Source: Clavibacter sp. VKM Ac-2873 (GTDB lineage: Bacteria; Actinomycetota; Actinomycetes; Actinomycetales; Microbacteriaceae). Taken from it: DNA of 64,000 nt. The stretch lies in NCBI RefSeq assembly GCF_015351075.1, contig NZ_JADKRS010000004.1, positions 186,001-250,000 on the forward strand. The letters run 5' to 3'. Made by a program: the position numbers and the translations under genes. The notes below the pieces were generated by a model. That model was not told the DNA's origin. It did no database searches and was given only the letters and a program-made list of their open reading frames with translations. Positions 16,627 through 24,474 of the stretch are shown piece after piece (position 1 is the stretch's first letter; each line of letters begins with the position of its first letter).

Positions 16627-17377
16627 GACCCCGCCGCAGGTAGGCGACGATCTCGTCGAGCGACCGGCGGGCGAGCCGGGGGTCGGCCGCCGGGTAGGCG
16701 AGCCAACCCTGGTCGGCCTGCGGGATCCGGATGAGCCGCGCCTTCGCGCCCGCCGCCTTGAGCGCCGCGACGCCCTCGACGACGTGGTCGATGCGCGGGT
16801 CCGCGGCACCGACGTGCACGAGCGCGTCGGGCATCCCGTCGCGGTCGCGGCCCCGGGAGTCGGTGGACCCGGGGCTCGGCACGTCGCCGGACGGGCTCAC
16901 GAGCACGAGCCGCAGCACGGCGGGGCCGCCGGCGTCGCGGGCGAGCGCGGTGACGCGCAGCGCGCGGTCGGCGCCGGGGCCGTCGCCGAGGATCCCGAGC
17001 CGCTCCGCCGTGCCGTTCCACCCGGCCGCGTGCGACGCGATCCAGGAGAGGGTCGCGAGCGCCTGCGCGTCGTCGTCGGGCGCCATGGTCACGACGACCG
17101 CGCGGAGGTCCTTGGCGAGCGTGGACGGCAGCCAGTCGCCGTCGTGCCGGGCGAGGACGACGAGCACGGGGGATCCGGTCGCCGAGCGGTCGTGCCCGGG
17201 CGGCGTCCAGACGGCGACGTCGAGCGGCAGGCCCTGCTGGCCGGCGGGGAAGCGCGTGACGTGCGTGCCGGCCGCGGGCGTGCCGCGGAGGGAGCGCGCG
17301 ACGGCGGGGACGTGCCGGATCGCGAGGCCGAGCAGGCGACGACGCGGCGTGACGCGGGCGGCGGTGCGCGCCGCCAT
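16589..17377 (-). CDS. Alpha/beta-hydrolase fold protein
   Basis: A 262-residue protein with an alpha/beta-hydrolase layout: a V-L-V-V-L-A-R-H-D-G-D-W strand after a 60-residue N-terminus, a nucleophile-elbow-like G-I-L-G-D-G-P-G-A-D region where the usual Ser is Asp, and V-H-V-G-A-A-D-P-R-I-D-H, the normal acid position. The apparent loss of the Ser makes hydrolase activity doubtful. The ATG overlaps the TGA of the upstream GST gene (TGATG), so the two are translationally coupled. Confidence 0.65.
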   Translation of the reverse strand: MAARTAARVTPRRRLLGLAIRHVPAVARSLRGTPAAGTHVTRFPAGQQGLPLDVAVWTPPGHDRSATGSPVLVVLARHDGDWLPSTLAKDLRAVVVTMAPDDDAQALATLSWIASHAAGWNGTAERLGILGDGPGADRALRVTALARDAGGPAVLRLVLVSPSGDVPSPGSTDSRGRDRDGMPDALVHVGAADPRIDHVVEGVAALKAAGAKARLIRIPQADQGWLAYPAADPRLARRSLDEIVAYLRRGLTEERAFGVGPA

Positions 17378-18525
17378 CAGGACGTGCTCGCGGGACCGGC
17401 GCCGGCCGAGCCGGGCACGGGCGTCCCGGAGACCGCGGCGCGCGCCTCGGACGGGCGCGTCTCGCGGCCGCCGCGCGGCACCGCGCCGTGGCCCTCGGGC
17501 ACGCGCTCGCCCTCGCGGACCGGGCCGGGAGGGGTGCCGTCGCCGAACGGCCGGCCGCCCAGCTCCTCGCGCCCGTGCGGCTCGAGCCAGCCCCACGTCT
17601 CGGGGCCGACCGGCACGACGCGGGTCGGGTTGATGTCGGTGTGCGTCAGGTAGTAGTGCTGCTTGATCTGCACGAAGTCGATGGTGTCGCCGAAGCCGGG
17701 CGTCTGGAAGAGGTCCCGCGCGTAGGCCCACAGCACGGGCATCTCGTCGAGCTTCTGCCGGTTGCACTTGAAGTGCCCGTGGTAGACGGCGTCGAAGCGC
17801 GCGAGCGTCGTGAACAGGCGCACGTCGGCCTCGGTGATGGTGTCGCCCACGAGGTAGCGCTGCGTGCTGAGCCGGTCGCTCAGCCAGTCGAGCCGGGAGA
17901 AGAGGCGGTCGTAGGCCTTCTCGTACGCCTCCTGGGATCCCGCGAAGCCGCAGCGGTACACGCCGTTGTTCACGTCGCGGAAGACCAGGTCGGCGACCTC
18001 GTCGATCTCCGCCCGCAGCGCGACGGGATAGAGGTCGGGCGCGCCCTCGCGGTGGTGCTCGGTCCACTCGGTGGAGAGGTCGAGCGTGATCTGCGGGTAG
18101 TCGTTGGTGACGACCTGGCCGGAGGGGATGTCGACGAGCGCCGGCACCGTGATCCCGCGCGGGTAGTCGGGGAAGCGCCGGAAGAACGACTCCTGCAGGC
18201 GCTCGGTGCCGAGCACCGGGTCGCGGCCGTCGGGGTCGAGGTCGAAGGTCCAGCTGCGGGCGTCGTGCGTGGGGCCGGGGAGGCCGAGCGAGATCGCGTC
18301 CTCGAGGCCGAGCAGCCGCCGCACGATCACCGAGCGGTTCGCCCACGGGCACGCGCGCGCCGCGACGAGGCGGTAGCGGCCGGCCTCGACGGGCCAGCCC
18401 TGCGAGCCGTCGCGGAGGATCCGGTCCTCGATGTAGTTCGTGTCGCGGGTGAACTCACCCTCCTCGACGTAGCGGCCGGGAGCGCCCGCCTCGTTGCTGC
18501 CTGCGGGTGTCGCCTGATCCGTCAT
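17377..18525 (-). CDS. Glutathionyl-hydroquinone reductase-like protein (ECM4/GST type)
   Basis: A 382-residue protein of the Omega-like GST family that includes S-glutathionyl-hydroquinone reductases. The N-terminal thioredoxin fold holds the catalytic A-C-P-W-A-N motif near residue 60; the C-terminal helical domain has the family's Y-L-V-G-D-T-I-T-E-A-D-V-R-L-F-T-T-L-A-R-F-D pattern and Y-x-x-T-H. Actinobacteria use mycothiol rather than glutathione, so the natural thiol is probably mycothiol (inference). The last 60 residues are a Pro/Gly/Arg-rich tail. The ATG is six bases after a TAGGGT box, suggesting a leaderless start. It is co-translated with the hydrolase gene. Confidence 0.85.
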   Translation of the reverse strand: MTDQATPAGSNEAGAPGRYVEEGEFTRDTNYIEDRILRDGSQGWPVEAGRYRLVAARACPWANRSVIVRRLLGLEDAISLGLPGPTHDARSWTFDLDPDGRDPVLGTERLQESFFRRFPDYPRGITVPALVDIPSGQVVTNDYPQITLDLSTEWTEHHREGAPDLYPVALRAEIDEVADLVFRDVNNGVYRCGFAGSQEAYEKAYDRLFSRLDWLSDRLSTQRYLVGDTITEADVRLFTTLARFDAVYHGHFKCNRQKLDEMPVLWAYARDLFQTPGFGDTIDFVQIKQHYYLTHTDINPTRVVPVGPETWGWLEPHGREELGGRPFGDGTPPGPVREGERVPEGHGAVPRGGRETRPSEARAAVSGTPVPGSAGAGPASTS

Positions 18526-18531
18526 GCATCC

Positions 18532-18537
18532 ACCCTA
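18532..18537 (-). promoter_or_regulatory. -10 box for a leaderless transcript
   Basis: TAGGGT on the minus strand, six bases before the ATG at 18525. Confidence 0.55.
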
Positions 18538-18613
18538 GGCCGGGCCGCCCACGGCGACCGGGCCGCGTCCAGCCGCACCGCGCACACCGGCGCGCATCGC
18601 CGCCCGCGTACCG

Positions 18614-18619
18614 TAAACT
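18614..18619 (+). promoter_or_regulatory. Probable -10 box of the helicase gene
   Basis: TAAACT, in a TACCGTAAACT context. A start near 18626 would give a leader of about 190 bases before the ATG at 18820. The gap 18526-18819 holds no other gene that I can support; the frames across it run through without a credible start. Confidence 0.35.
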
Positions 18620-18819
18620 CCTCTACGTGCCCGTCCTCCCCGAGGCGGCCGGGCGCAGGCGGCGGACCCTCATCCCATCCCCGACCCGGAACCCCGGTTG
18701 CTCGAGGCAGGTCCCCTCGCCACCGTCCGACCGCACGCGTCACCGTGCGCGACGGGCTTACGTCCTTCCGATCCGGGAGCGCAGGCAGCGCCTGGCCCCG
18801 GCAGTGAACAAGGAGTTGC

Positions 18820-20952
18820 ATGGCTCGCACCGGCCAGCGGCGGTCCTCCGCCCGCACGCGCACGATCGACAACGAGGGGCTCATCCCCGTGCTGGCGCGC
18901 GCCGTGCGCGAGATCGAGCAGGCCGCGCAGCGCGGCAAGCTCAAGCCCGTCAACCGCACGAAGTTCCAGGTCATCGCCGTGCTGATGCGCGAGGAGCGCA
19001 CGCACGCGAAGGACCCGGCCACCCCGCTCAGCGACCCCGAGCGCGCCGAGACCCTGAAGCGCCTCGACGGCATCGCGAGCATCCTCGCCCGCACGGCCGC
19101 GCGCGACACCTCGGTGCTGCCGCTGCTGGATCCCGACGCCAAGCTCTCCGAGACCGCCCGCGCCATGCGCAAGCACATGCTGTTCGACGGCGGCGTGGAG
19201 ATGGTCGTGGAGGAGGAGCCGGAGCCCGAGCCCGAGGATCCCGCCCTCGCCAAGCTGCACGAGCGGCAGGTCGTGCCGCCCTCGGTGAAGGCCCGCGTCC
19301 TCGCCAACCCGTTCCTCGAGCCCGACCTCGACCGGCCCGCGCCCGCCGCGCCGCCCACCCGCCTGCTGGCGAACTGGGAGCTGCTCGGCCCGCTGTTCAA
19401 GTCGTTCGAGTACGGCGCCGGCGGCGGCATCGCGAGCATGGACCTGCCCGAGAGTCCCCGCATCGACCGCCTCTCCCCGCAGAACCTCGAGCTCATGCGC
19501 CACCAGGCGCGCTTCCTCGAGAGCGTGCGCCTCGGCCACCGCGAGTTCCTGCTCGCCGACGAGCCCGGCCTCGGCAAGACCGCGCAGGCGCTGCTCGGCG
19601 CGTCGGTCGCCGACGCCTACCCGCTGCTCGTCGTCGTCCCGAACGTCGTGAAGATGAACTGGAAGCGCGAGGTCGAGCGCTGGACGCCGCACCGCCGCGC
19701 CACCGTGATCCACGGCGACGGCGCGGGGCTCGACGCGTTCGCGGACGTCGTCATCGTCAACTACGAGGTGCTCGACCGGCACATCGGCTGGCTGCGGACG
19801 CTCGGCTTCCGCGGCATGGTCGTCGACGAGGCGCACTTCATCAAGAACCTGCAGTCGCAGCGCTCGAAGTTCGTGCTGGCGCTCGCCGAGAGCATCCGGC
19901 AGCGCCAGTCGAACCCGCTGCTCATGGCGCTGACGGGCACGCCGCTCATCAACGACATCGACGACTTCCGCGCGATCTGGCAGTTCCTCGGCTGGATCGA
20001 CGGCGACAAGCCCACCTCGCGCCTCATGGGCGAGCTGGAGGAGGCGGGTCTCACGCCCGCCGACCCCGGCTTCTTCGCGGAGGCGAGGCGCGCGGTCATC
20101 GACCTGGGCATCGTGCGGCGCCGCAAGATCGACGTGGCGACGGACCTGCCGTCCAAGCGCATCGCCGACCTGCCCGTCGAGCTCGACGACGACCTGGGCC
20201 GCTCCATCCGCCAGGCCGAGCGCGAGCTCGCGGCGCGCCTCGTGAAGCGGTTCACGGCGCTCGTCGGCGCGCGCGGCACCACGGTCGCCGACGTCATGGA
20301 CGGACCGGCATCCGAGCGCGCGAGCCTCGTGCGGCTCGTGGCGCAGTCCGAGCTCGACGAGGCCAAGGCGCAGAAGACCGGCGAGAACGTGTTCACCATG
20401 GTGCGGCGCATCGGCCAGGCCAAGGCCGTGCTCGCGGCCGACTACGCCGCGCAGCTCGCCCGCTCGGTGGGCAAGGTCGTGTTCTTCGCGAAGCACGTCG
20501 ACGTGATGGACCAGGCCGAGGCCACGTTCGCCAAGCGCGAGCTGAAGAGCGTGTCGATCCGCGGGGACCAGACCCCGGCGGCGCGCCAGCACGCGATCGA
20601 CTCCTTCCAGAACGACCCCGAGGTGAAGGTCGTGGTCTGCTCGCTCACCGCGGCGGGCGTCGGCCTCAACCTGCAGGCCGCGTCCAACGTGGTGCTCGCG
20701 GAGCTCAGCTGGACGAGCGCGGAGCAGACGCAGGCCATCGACCGCGTGCACCGCATCGGCCAGGAGGAGCCCGTCACCGCGTGGCGGATCATCGCGGCGC
20801 AGACCATCGACGCGAAGATCGCGGAGCTCATCGACAGCAAGGCGGGCCTCGCGGCGCGCGCGCTCGACGGCGAGGACTTCGACGAGGCCGGATCCACGTC
20901 CGTGCAGCTCGACGCGCTGTCGCACCTCCTCGAGGAGGCGCTGGCCGCGTAG
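18820..20952 (+). CDS. SNF2-family DEAD/DEAH-box helicase (SMARCAL1-like)
   Basis: A 710-residue ATP-dependent DNA translocase. The first 210 residues are an uncharacterised N-terminal part with an acidic E-E-E-P-E-P-E-P stretch. The SNF2 core follows: motif I D-E-P-G-L-G-K-T at 247-254, motif II D-E-A-H at 336-339, motif III L-T-G-T-P, then the second RecA lobe with V-F-F-A-K-H, S-L-T-A-A-G-V-G-L-N-L and motif VI Q-A-I-D-R-V-H-R-I-G-Q. The short spacing between lobes matches the SMARCAL1/annealing-helicase branch rather than chromatin remodellers. No methylase or nuclease partner is adjacent, so a repair or recombination role is more likely than a phage defence system. Confidence 0.88.
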   Translation: MARTGQRRSSARTRTIDNEGLIPVLARAVREIEQAAQRGKLKPVNRTKFQVIAVLMREERTHAKDPATPLSDPERAETLKRLDGIASILARTAARDTSVLPLLDPDAKLSETARAMRKHMLFDGGVEMVVEEEPEPEPEDPALAKLHERQVVPPSVKARVLANPFLEPDLDRPAPAAPPTRLLANWELLGPLFKSFEYGAGGGIASMDLPESPRIDRLSPQNLELMRHQARFLESVRLGHREFLLADEPGLGKTAQALLGASVADAYPLLVVVPNVVKMNWKREVERWTPHRRATVIHGDGAGLDAFADVVIVNYEVLDRHIGWLRTLGFRGMVVDEAHFIKNLQSQRSKFVLALAESIRQRQSNPLLMALTGTPLINDIDDFRAIWQFLGWIDGDKPTSRLMGELEEAGLTPADPGFFAEARRAVIDLGIVRRRKIDVATDLPSKRIADLPVELDDDLGRSIRQAERELAARLVKRFTALVGARGTTVADVMDGPASERASLVRLVAQSELDEAKAQKTGENVFTMVRRIGQAKAVLAADYAAQLARSVGKVVFFAKHVDVMDQAEATFAKRELKSVSIRGDQTPAARQHAIDSFQNDPEVKVVVCSLTAAGVGLNLQAASNVVLAELSWTSAEQTQAIDRVHRIGQEEPVTAWRIIAAQTIDAKIAELIDSKAGLAARALDGEDFDEAGSTSVQLDALSHLLEEALAA

Positions 20953-20962
20953 CCGGGGCGGG

Positions 20963-21184
20963 CTAGTCGCCGTCCCGGCTGCGTCGGTGCCGGGCCACCC
21001 TGATCGAGTAGGCGAACGCGAACAGGAGGACGGCCCAGACCGCGGCCGGGGCCGCCTGCTCGGTGGCGGGGCGCCCGGAGGCCACCGGCACGATCACGAG
21101 CTGCGAGACGAGGTAGACGGCGGAGAGGATCGCGGCGTCGCGTGCGGCTCGGATGCGGCGGCGCCTCATGTCCTCCGGGGTCAT
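20963..21184 (-). CDS. Small two-TM membrane protein
   Basis: A 73-residue protein with a basic N-terminus (M-R-R-R-R-I-R) and two hydrophobic segments, about residues 16-34 and 46-62, ending in R-H-R-R-S-R-D-G-D. I recognise no family. The ATG at 21184 lies six bases after CATCCT, a weak -10-like box, with no ribosome site. It is convergent with the helicase, 10 bases from its stop. Confidence 0.55.
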   Translation of the reverse strand: MTPEDMRRRRIRAARDAAILSAVYLVSQLVIVPVASGRPATEQAAPAAVWAVLLFAFAYSIRVARHRRSRDGD

Positions 21185-21238
21185 CCGCCCAGGATGCGCG
21201 TCGGACGCGCGTGGGATGCGGATCCTCCCCAGCGCGGA

Positions 21239-21415
21239 TCAGCCGCGCTCGGCCTTCCGCCGCGCCCGCTCCGCCTTCCGCGCCGCGCGGCGCTCACGGG
21301 CGACGGCGTCCTGCGCGTCCTGCGTCGGGTTCGAGCGCCTGGTGCCGATGACGGCGAAGACGAGGAGGATCACGATCGGGATGAAGACCAGGTAGATCAG
21401 GATCGACAGCTCCAC
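21239..21415 (-). CDS. Very small single-TM protein with a basic tail
   Basis: A 58-residue protein: one membrane segment (residues 4-23, I-L-I-Y-L-V-F-I-P-I-V-I) and a charged coiled tail rich in Arg, Ala and Lys (E-R-R-A-A-R-K-A-E-R-A). The GTG at 21415 has a strong GAGGAG site upstream, which makes it a credible gene. Function unknown. Spacing and strand allow co-transcription with the small membrane protein at 20963-21184. Confidence 0.6.
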   Translation of the reverse strand: MELSILIYLVFIPIVILLVFAVIGTRRSNPTQDAQDAVARERRAARKAERARRKAERG

Positions 21416-21651
21416 GCGGGCTCCTCGGGTCGGGTGGCGCCAGCCTACGGGCCAGGGAGCAGAGCGGGATCCGGCATCCGCCGCGCCCGGGACGACATGC
21501 CCCGGCGCCGGGATGGGAACCTTCCCCACCCGCTTCCGCACCCACTGCTCCCGCGGTTCTCCGGGGCCGTGGGCCGATGTCCCCCCTTTCGGGTGGCGCC
21601 GGAGCCCCGGATCGGTACGCGGCGCCCGAGAAGGGGCATACGGTTCGGCTC

Positions 21652-21669
21652 GTCGGGGCGATCCCCGAC
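21652..21669 (+). promoter_or_regulatory. Stem-loop in the leader of the WxL-like gene
   Basis: GTCGGGG-CGAT-CCCCGAC forms a 7-bp perfect stem with a 4-base loop, 32 bases before the ATG at 21702. It may stabilise the mRNA 5' end. The rest of the gap 21416-21701 shows no gene that I can support. Confidence 0.4.
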
Positions 21670-21701
21670 ACCCGTGCAGTACGAGCCCACAAGGCGGCAG
21701 C

Positions 21702-22217
21702 ATGCGCAAGTCCCTGATCACCACCACCACCGTCGTCGTCGGAGCGCTGGCCCTCACCGGCCTGACCGCGCTCCCCGCGTCCGCGGCGACCACCACCGCG
21801 ACGATGGAGGTGACCGCCGGCGCCCTGAGCATCACGGCCCCCGCCGCGGTCGCGCTCTCCAAGGTCGCCCCGGGGTCGACCTCCACCGGCACGCTCGCCG
21901 GCGTCCAGGTCTCCGACCTCACGGCCGACACGATCGGCTGGACCTCGTCGGTCAGCATCACGCCGTTCGCGTCCGCCACCACGAAGACCTCGATCCCCGT
22001 CGCGGGCATCACCTACACGCCGACGACCGCCACCACCACGGGCACCGTCGCGGTCGCGGCGGCCGCCGCGGCCGCCGGCACGGGCGCCGTCCAGACCGCC
22101 ACCGCGGTCACGGGCAACAACACCGCGACCTGGGGCGCGACGGTCGCCGTCGCCGTCCCCGCCGACGCCCTCGCGGCGACCGACTACACGGCCACGCTGA
22201 CGCAGTCCGTCCTGTAG
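21702..22217 (+). CDS. Secreted WxL-like surface protein
   Basis: A 171-residue exported protein. Residues 1-29 are a Sec signal peptide (M-R-K-S-L ... L-T-A-L-P-A-S-A-A). The mature part is Thr/Ala/Val-rich beta structure with no cysteine. The ending D-Y-T-A-T-L-T-Q-S-V-L resembles the C-terminal strand of WxL domains (Y-x-A-T-L-T-W-T-L), and a G-W-T-S-S-V-S-I-T segment sits where the first WxL motif would be. Exact W-x-L triplets are absent. The gene just downstream encodes a DUF916-type partner, as in firmicute WxL clusters, so I infer a cell-wall-bound surface complex. Confidence 0.7.
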   Translation: MRKSLITTTTVVVGALALTGLTALPASAATTTATMEVTAGALSITAPAAVALSKVAPGSTSTGTLAGVQVSDLTADTIGWTSSVSITPFASATTKTSIPVAGITYTPTTATTTGTVAVAAAAAAAGTGAVQTATAVTGNNTATWGATVAVAVPADALAATDYTATLTQSVL

Positions 22218-22314
22218 CACGCGCACCAGACGGGGGCGTCCGCATCCGCGGTCGTCCCCGTCCGCATGTCGCCCGGCCGGTCGACCTGCCCGCAACCAGC
22301 ATCGGGAGCCCGTC

Positions 22315-23343
22315 GTGCGCCGTCACCTCCGCATCGTCCTCATCGTCACCGCGCTCGCGCTCGGTCCTGCCGCATCCGCGTCGGCGGCGTCGCCCGCACC
22401 GGCGATGGCCGACGGCATCGGCATCCGCCTCCTCGACATCCCCGTCGCCACGCAGGACGACCCGCGGGCGCGCTCCTACGTCGTCGACCGCGTGCAGCCC
22501 GGCGCGACGATCACCCGCCGCGTGCAGGTGCAGAACGGCACATCCGCGCCGCAGTCGGTGAAGGTCTACGCGGGCGGCGCCCGGATCGACGGCGGCTCGT
22601 TCGTGGGCCTCGACGGCGCGACGCCGGACGAGCTGACCTCGTGGATCGCCGTCGCGCAGCCCACCCTGCAGCTCGCGCCCGGCGCGACGGCCGACGTGCC
22701 CGTGACGATCGCCGTCCCGGACGATGCCGCGGAGGGCGAGCGCTACGCCGCCGTCTGGGCGGAGGTCGCCGTGCCCGCCGAGGCCGGTGCCACCATCGCG
22801 GCCGCGAGCCGCGTGGGCGTCCGGGTCTACCTCTCGGTCGGGCCGGGGAACGGCCCGCCCGCCGACTTCGCCATCGGGTCCGTCGTCGCGGGACGGGACG
22901 ACGCCGGTGCCCCGCGCCTCGTCGCCTCCGTGACCAACACGGGTGGGCGCGCCGTCGACGTGTCCGGCACCCTGGCCCTGTCCGGCGGTCCCGGTGGTCT
23001 CTCGGCCGGGCCGTCGCCCGTCGACGCCGTGACGACCATCGCTCCCGGGGGTACGGGGGAGGTGGCGTTCACGCTCGCCGCGGGGATACCGGCCGGGCCG
23101 TGGACCGCGCAGCTCGCGCTCACGAGCGGCCTGGTCGCCCACGCGACGACGGCGGACGTGACGTTCCCCGACGTCGGCAGCACGACCGCCGTGCAGCAGG
23201 CGCGGGGGCCGGATCTCGCGCTCGTCCTCGGGGTGGCTGCCGCCGTGATCGCGCTCCTCGTGGCGCTCGTGGTCGTGCTCCTGCTGCGCCGCCGCCGGGC
23301 CGCACGCGCCGCTGCCACGATCGCCGTCACCGCCGCGGAGTAG
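22315..23343 (+). CDS. DUF916/WxL-partner-like membrane-anchored protein
   Basis: A 342-residue exported protein: signal peptide at 1-25 (ending A-S-A-S-A-A), an Ig-like beta domain with R-V-Q-V-Q-N-G-T and D-D-A-A-E-G-E-R-Y-A-A-V-W-A-E typical of DUF916 (WxL peptidoglycan-interacting domain), a second beta domain with V-T-N-T-G-G-R-A-V, one C-terminal membrane helix near 302-324 and a basic tail R-R-R-R-A-A. It should sit on the outer face of the membrane and hold the secreted neighbour. GTG start with GGGAG upstream. Confidence 0.75.
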   Translation: MRRHLRIVLIVTALALGPAASASAASPAPAMADGIGIRLLDIPVATQDDPRARSYVVDRVQPGATITRRVQVQNGTSAPQSVKVYAGGARIDGGSFVGLDGATPDELTSWIAVAQPTLQLAPGATADVPVTIAVPDDAAEGERYAAVWAEVAVPAEAGATIAAASRVGVRVYLSVGPGNGPPADFAIGSVVAGRDDAGAPRLVASVTNTGGRAVDVSGTLALSGGPGGLSAGPSPVDAVTTIAPGGTGEVAFTLAAGIPAGPWTAQLALTSGLVAHATTADVTFPDVGSTTAVQQARGPDLALVLGVAAAVIALLVALVVVLLLRRRRAARAAATIAVTAAE

Positions 23344-23386
23344 GCCGACGGGCGACGCGTCCCGCAGGGCGCGCCGCCCATCGGCC
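23343..23386. terminator. Possible bidirectional terminator
   Basis: Two 11-base arms (23343-23353 and 23376-23386) pair with one mismatch around a 22-base loop, between convergent genes. No U-tract. Confidence 0.35.
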
Positions 23387-23406
23387 TCCTCCGCGAGCCG
23401 GCTCGA

Positions 23407-24294
23407 TCAGCGGTGGGCGTGCTCCCGCAGGCGGTCGAACACCTCGGCGTGCGTGACCCGCAGCGCATCCCACGACGCCGTCATGTCGACGCGCTCGGGA
23501 TCCGCGACCACCTCGGCGAAGCCGTGCTGCGCGCGCGGCACCGCGTCGCCCGGGAGCACGAGCGACTGGATGAAGGCGCCCGTGTCCTCCGAGAAGGTGA
23601 GCGTGTGGCTCGCGACGTTGCGGTGCCAGTCGTCCGACGGCCACGACAGGAACGCGACGTGGCGGGGCGCGACGCCCGTCCCGGATGCGGAGACGTAGCT
23701 GCCGTAGTGCTCCTCGCCGGGCGAGAGGATCTTGTACGAGCCGTTGTCGAGGTACACGAGCAGCGCCTCGTCGAACGGCTTCTCGCCGAACATGGCGGTG
23801 TAGTGCAGCGCGTGCACGAGGACGGGCGCGCCGAGCGGCACGGGCAGCGCGGCGGCCGGGGTGGCGGTCGGCGCGGCGACGGACGCGGGGGCGGCGGGCC
23901 GCAGGAACTCCTCGTCGGTGACGTGCGGGCCCCAGGTGGTCGCGTCGACGGGGTCGTCGCCGTCCTCCAGCACCGCGACGTGCTCCATCGGCGCGTGGGC
24001 CGTGGCGCCGTGCCAGTGCTCCTCGCCGGCCGCGATGTACACGGATCCGCCGGGTCCGACCTCGACCACCTCGCCGCCGCGCGTGCCCACCCGGGCGATG
24101 CCCGAGGTCACGTGCAGCGTCTGGCCGAGGACGTGGGAGTGCCACACGGTGCGGGCGCCGGCGGCGAACGCGACGGACGCGACGACCGCGCGCTGCTCGG
24201 GCGTCTGCGGGGTGGAGAGCCAGCGGAGGCGGGCCTCGCCCGTGACCTGGTCGGCGGGCATCGTGGTGGCGGGGGTCTCGGCTTCGACGCGCAT
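23407..24294 (-). CDS. Cupin protein, mandelonitrile-lyase-like N-terminal half
   Basis: A 295-residue cytoplasmic protein. Residues 20-130 are a metal-binding cupin of the kind found in bacterial (R)-mandelonitrile-lyase-like proteins: A-R-T-V-W-H-S-H with later G-Q-T-L-H-V-T-S-G and E-E-H-W-H-G-A-T, giving the His ligands. A Pro/Ala-rich linker at 133-155 leads to a second domain (155-295) that I do not recognise, with D-E-A-L-L-V-Y-L-D-N-G-S-Y-K-I-L and W-P-S-D-D-W-H-R-N-V. The ATG follows an AGAGGA site. A gap of 180 bases separates it from the thiamine gene. Confidence 0.7.
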   Translation of the reverse strand: MRVEAETPATTMPADQVTGEARLRWLSTPQTPEQRAVVASVAFAAGARTVWHSHVLGQTLHVTSGIARVGTRGGEVVEVGPGGSVYIAAGEEHWHGATAHAPMEHVAVLEDGDDPVDATTWGPHVTDEEFLRPAAPASVAAPTATPAAALPVPLGAPVLVHALHYTAMFGEKPFDEALLVYLDNGSYKILSPGEEHYGSYVSASGTGVAPRHVAFLSWPSDDWHRNVASHTLTFSEDTGAFIQSLVLPGDAVPRAQHGFAEVVADPERVDMTASWDALRVTHAEVFDRLREHAHR

Positions 24295-24398
24295 GCGGAG
24301 TCCTCTCTGTCGGGCATGCGGGATGCCCGGGTCGTGGAACGGGGAGCCCCGGCGCGGTGGTCGCGTCGGGGCACGGGCATCCTCCCGCGGGTGCGGCG

Positions 24399-24420
24399 GG
24401 GGACGCGGCCGGGCGTCCCC
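24399..24420 (-). terminator. Probable terminator of the thiamine operon
   Basis: GGGGACGC and GCGTCCCC form an 8-bp perfect stem with a 6-base loop, 55 bases beyond the stop at 24475. GC-rich and without a U-tract, as is common in actinobacteria. Confidence 0.45.
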
Positions 24421-24474
24421 AGGGCGGGCGCGCGGCGGGCGCGCGCGGCGGGAGCCGGGCCGGGGCGCGCCGGG

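Noticed and set aside
18627-18819. Leaderless gene beginning at the GTG after TAAACT
   Set aside because: The frame has no stop before the helicase start and reads into it out of frame, with an unlikely Arg/Pro-rich composition.
18820-23343. Phage-defence island around the SNF2 helicase
   Set aside because: Neighbours are tiny membrane proteins and a surface-protein pair. No methylase, nuclease, ATPase or phospholipase partner is present.
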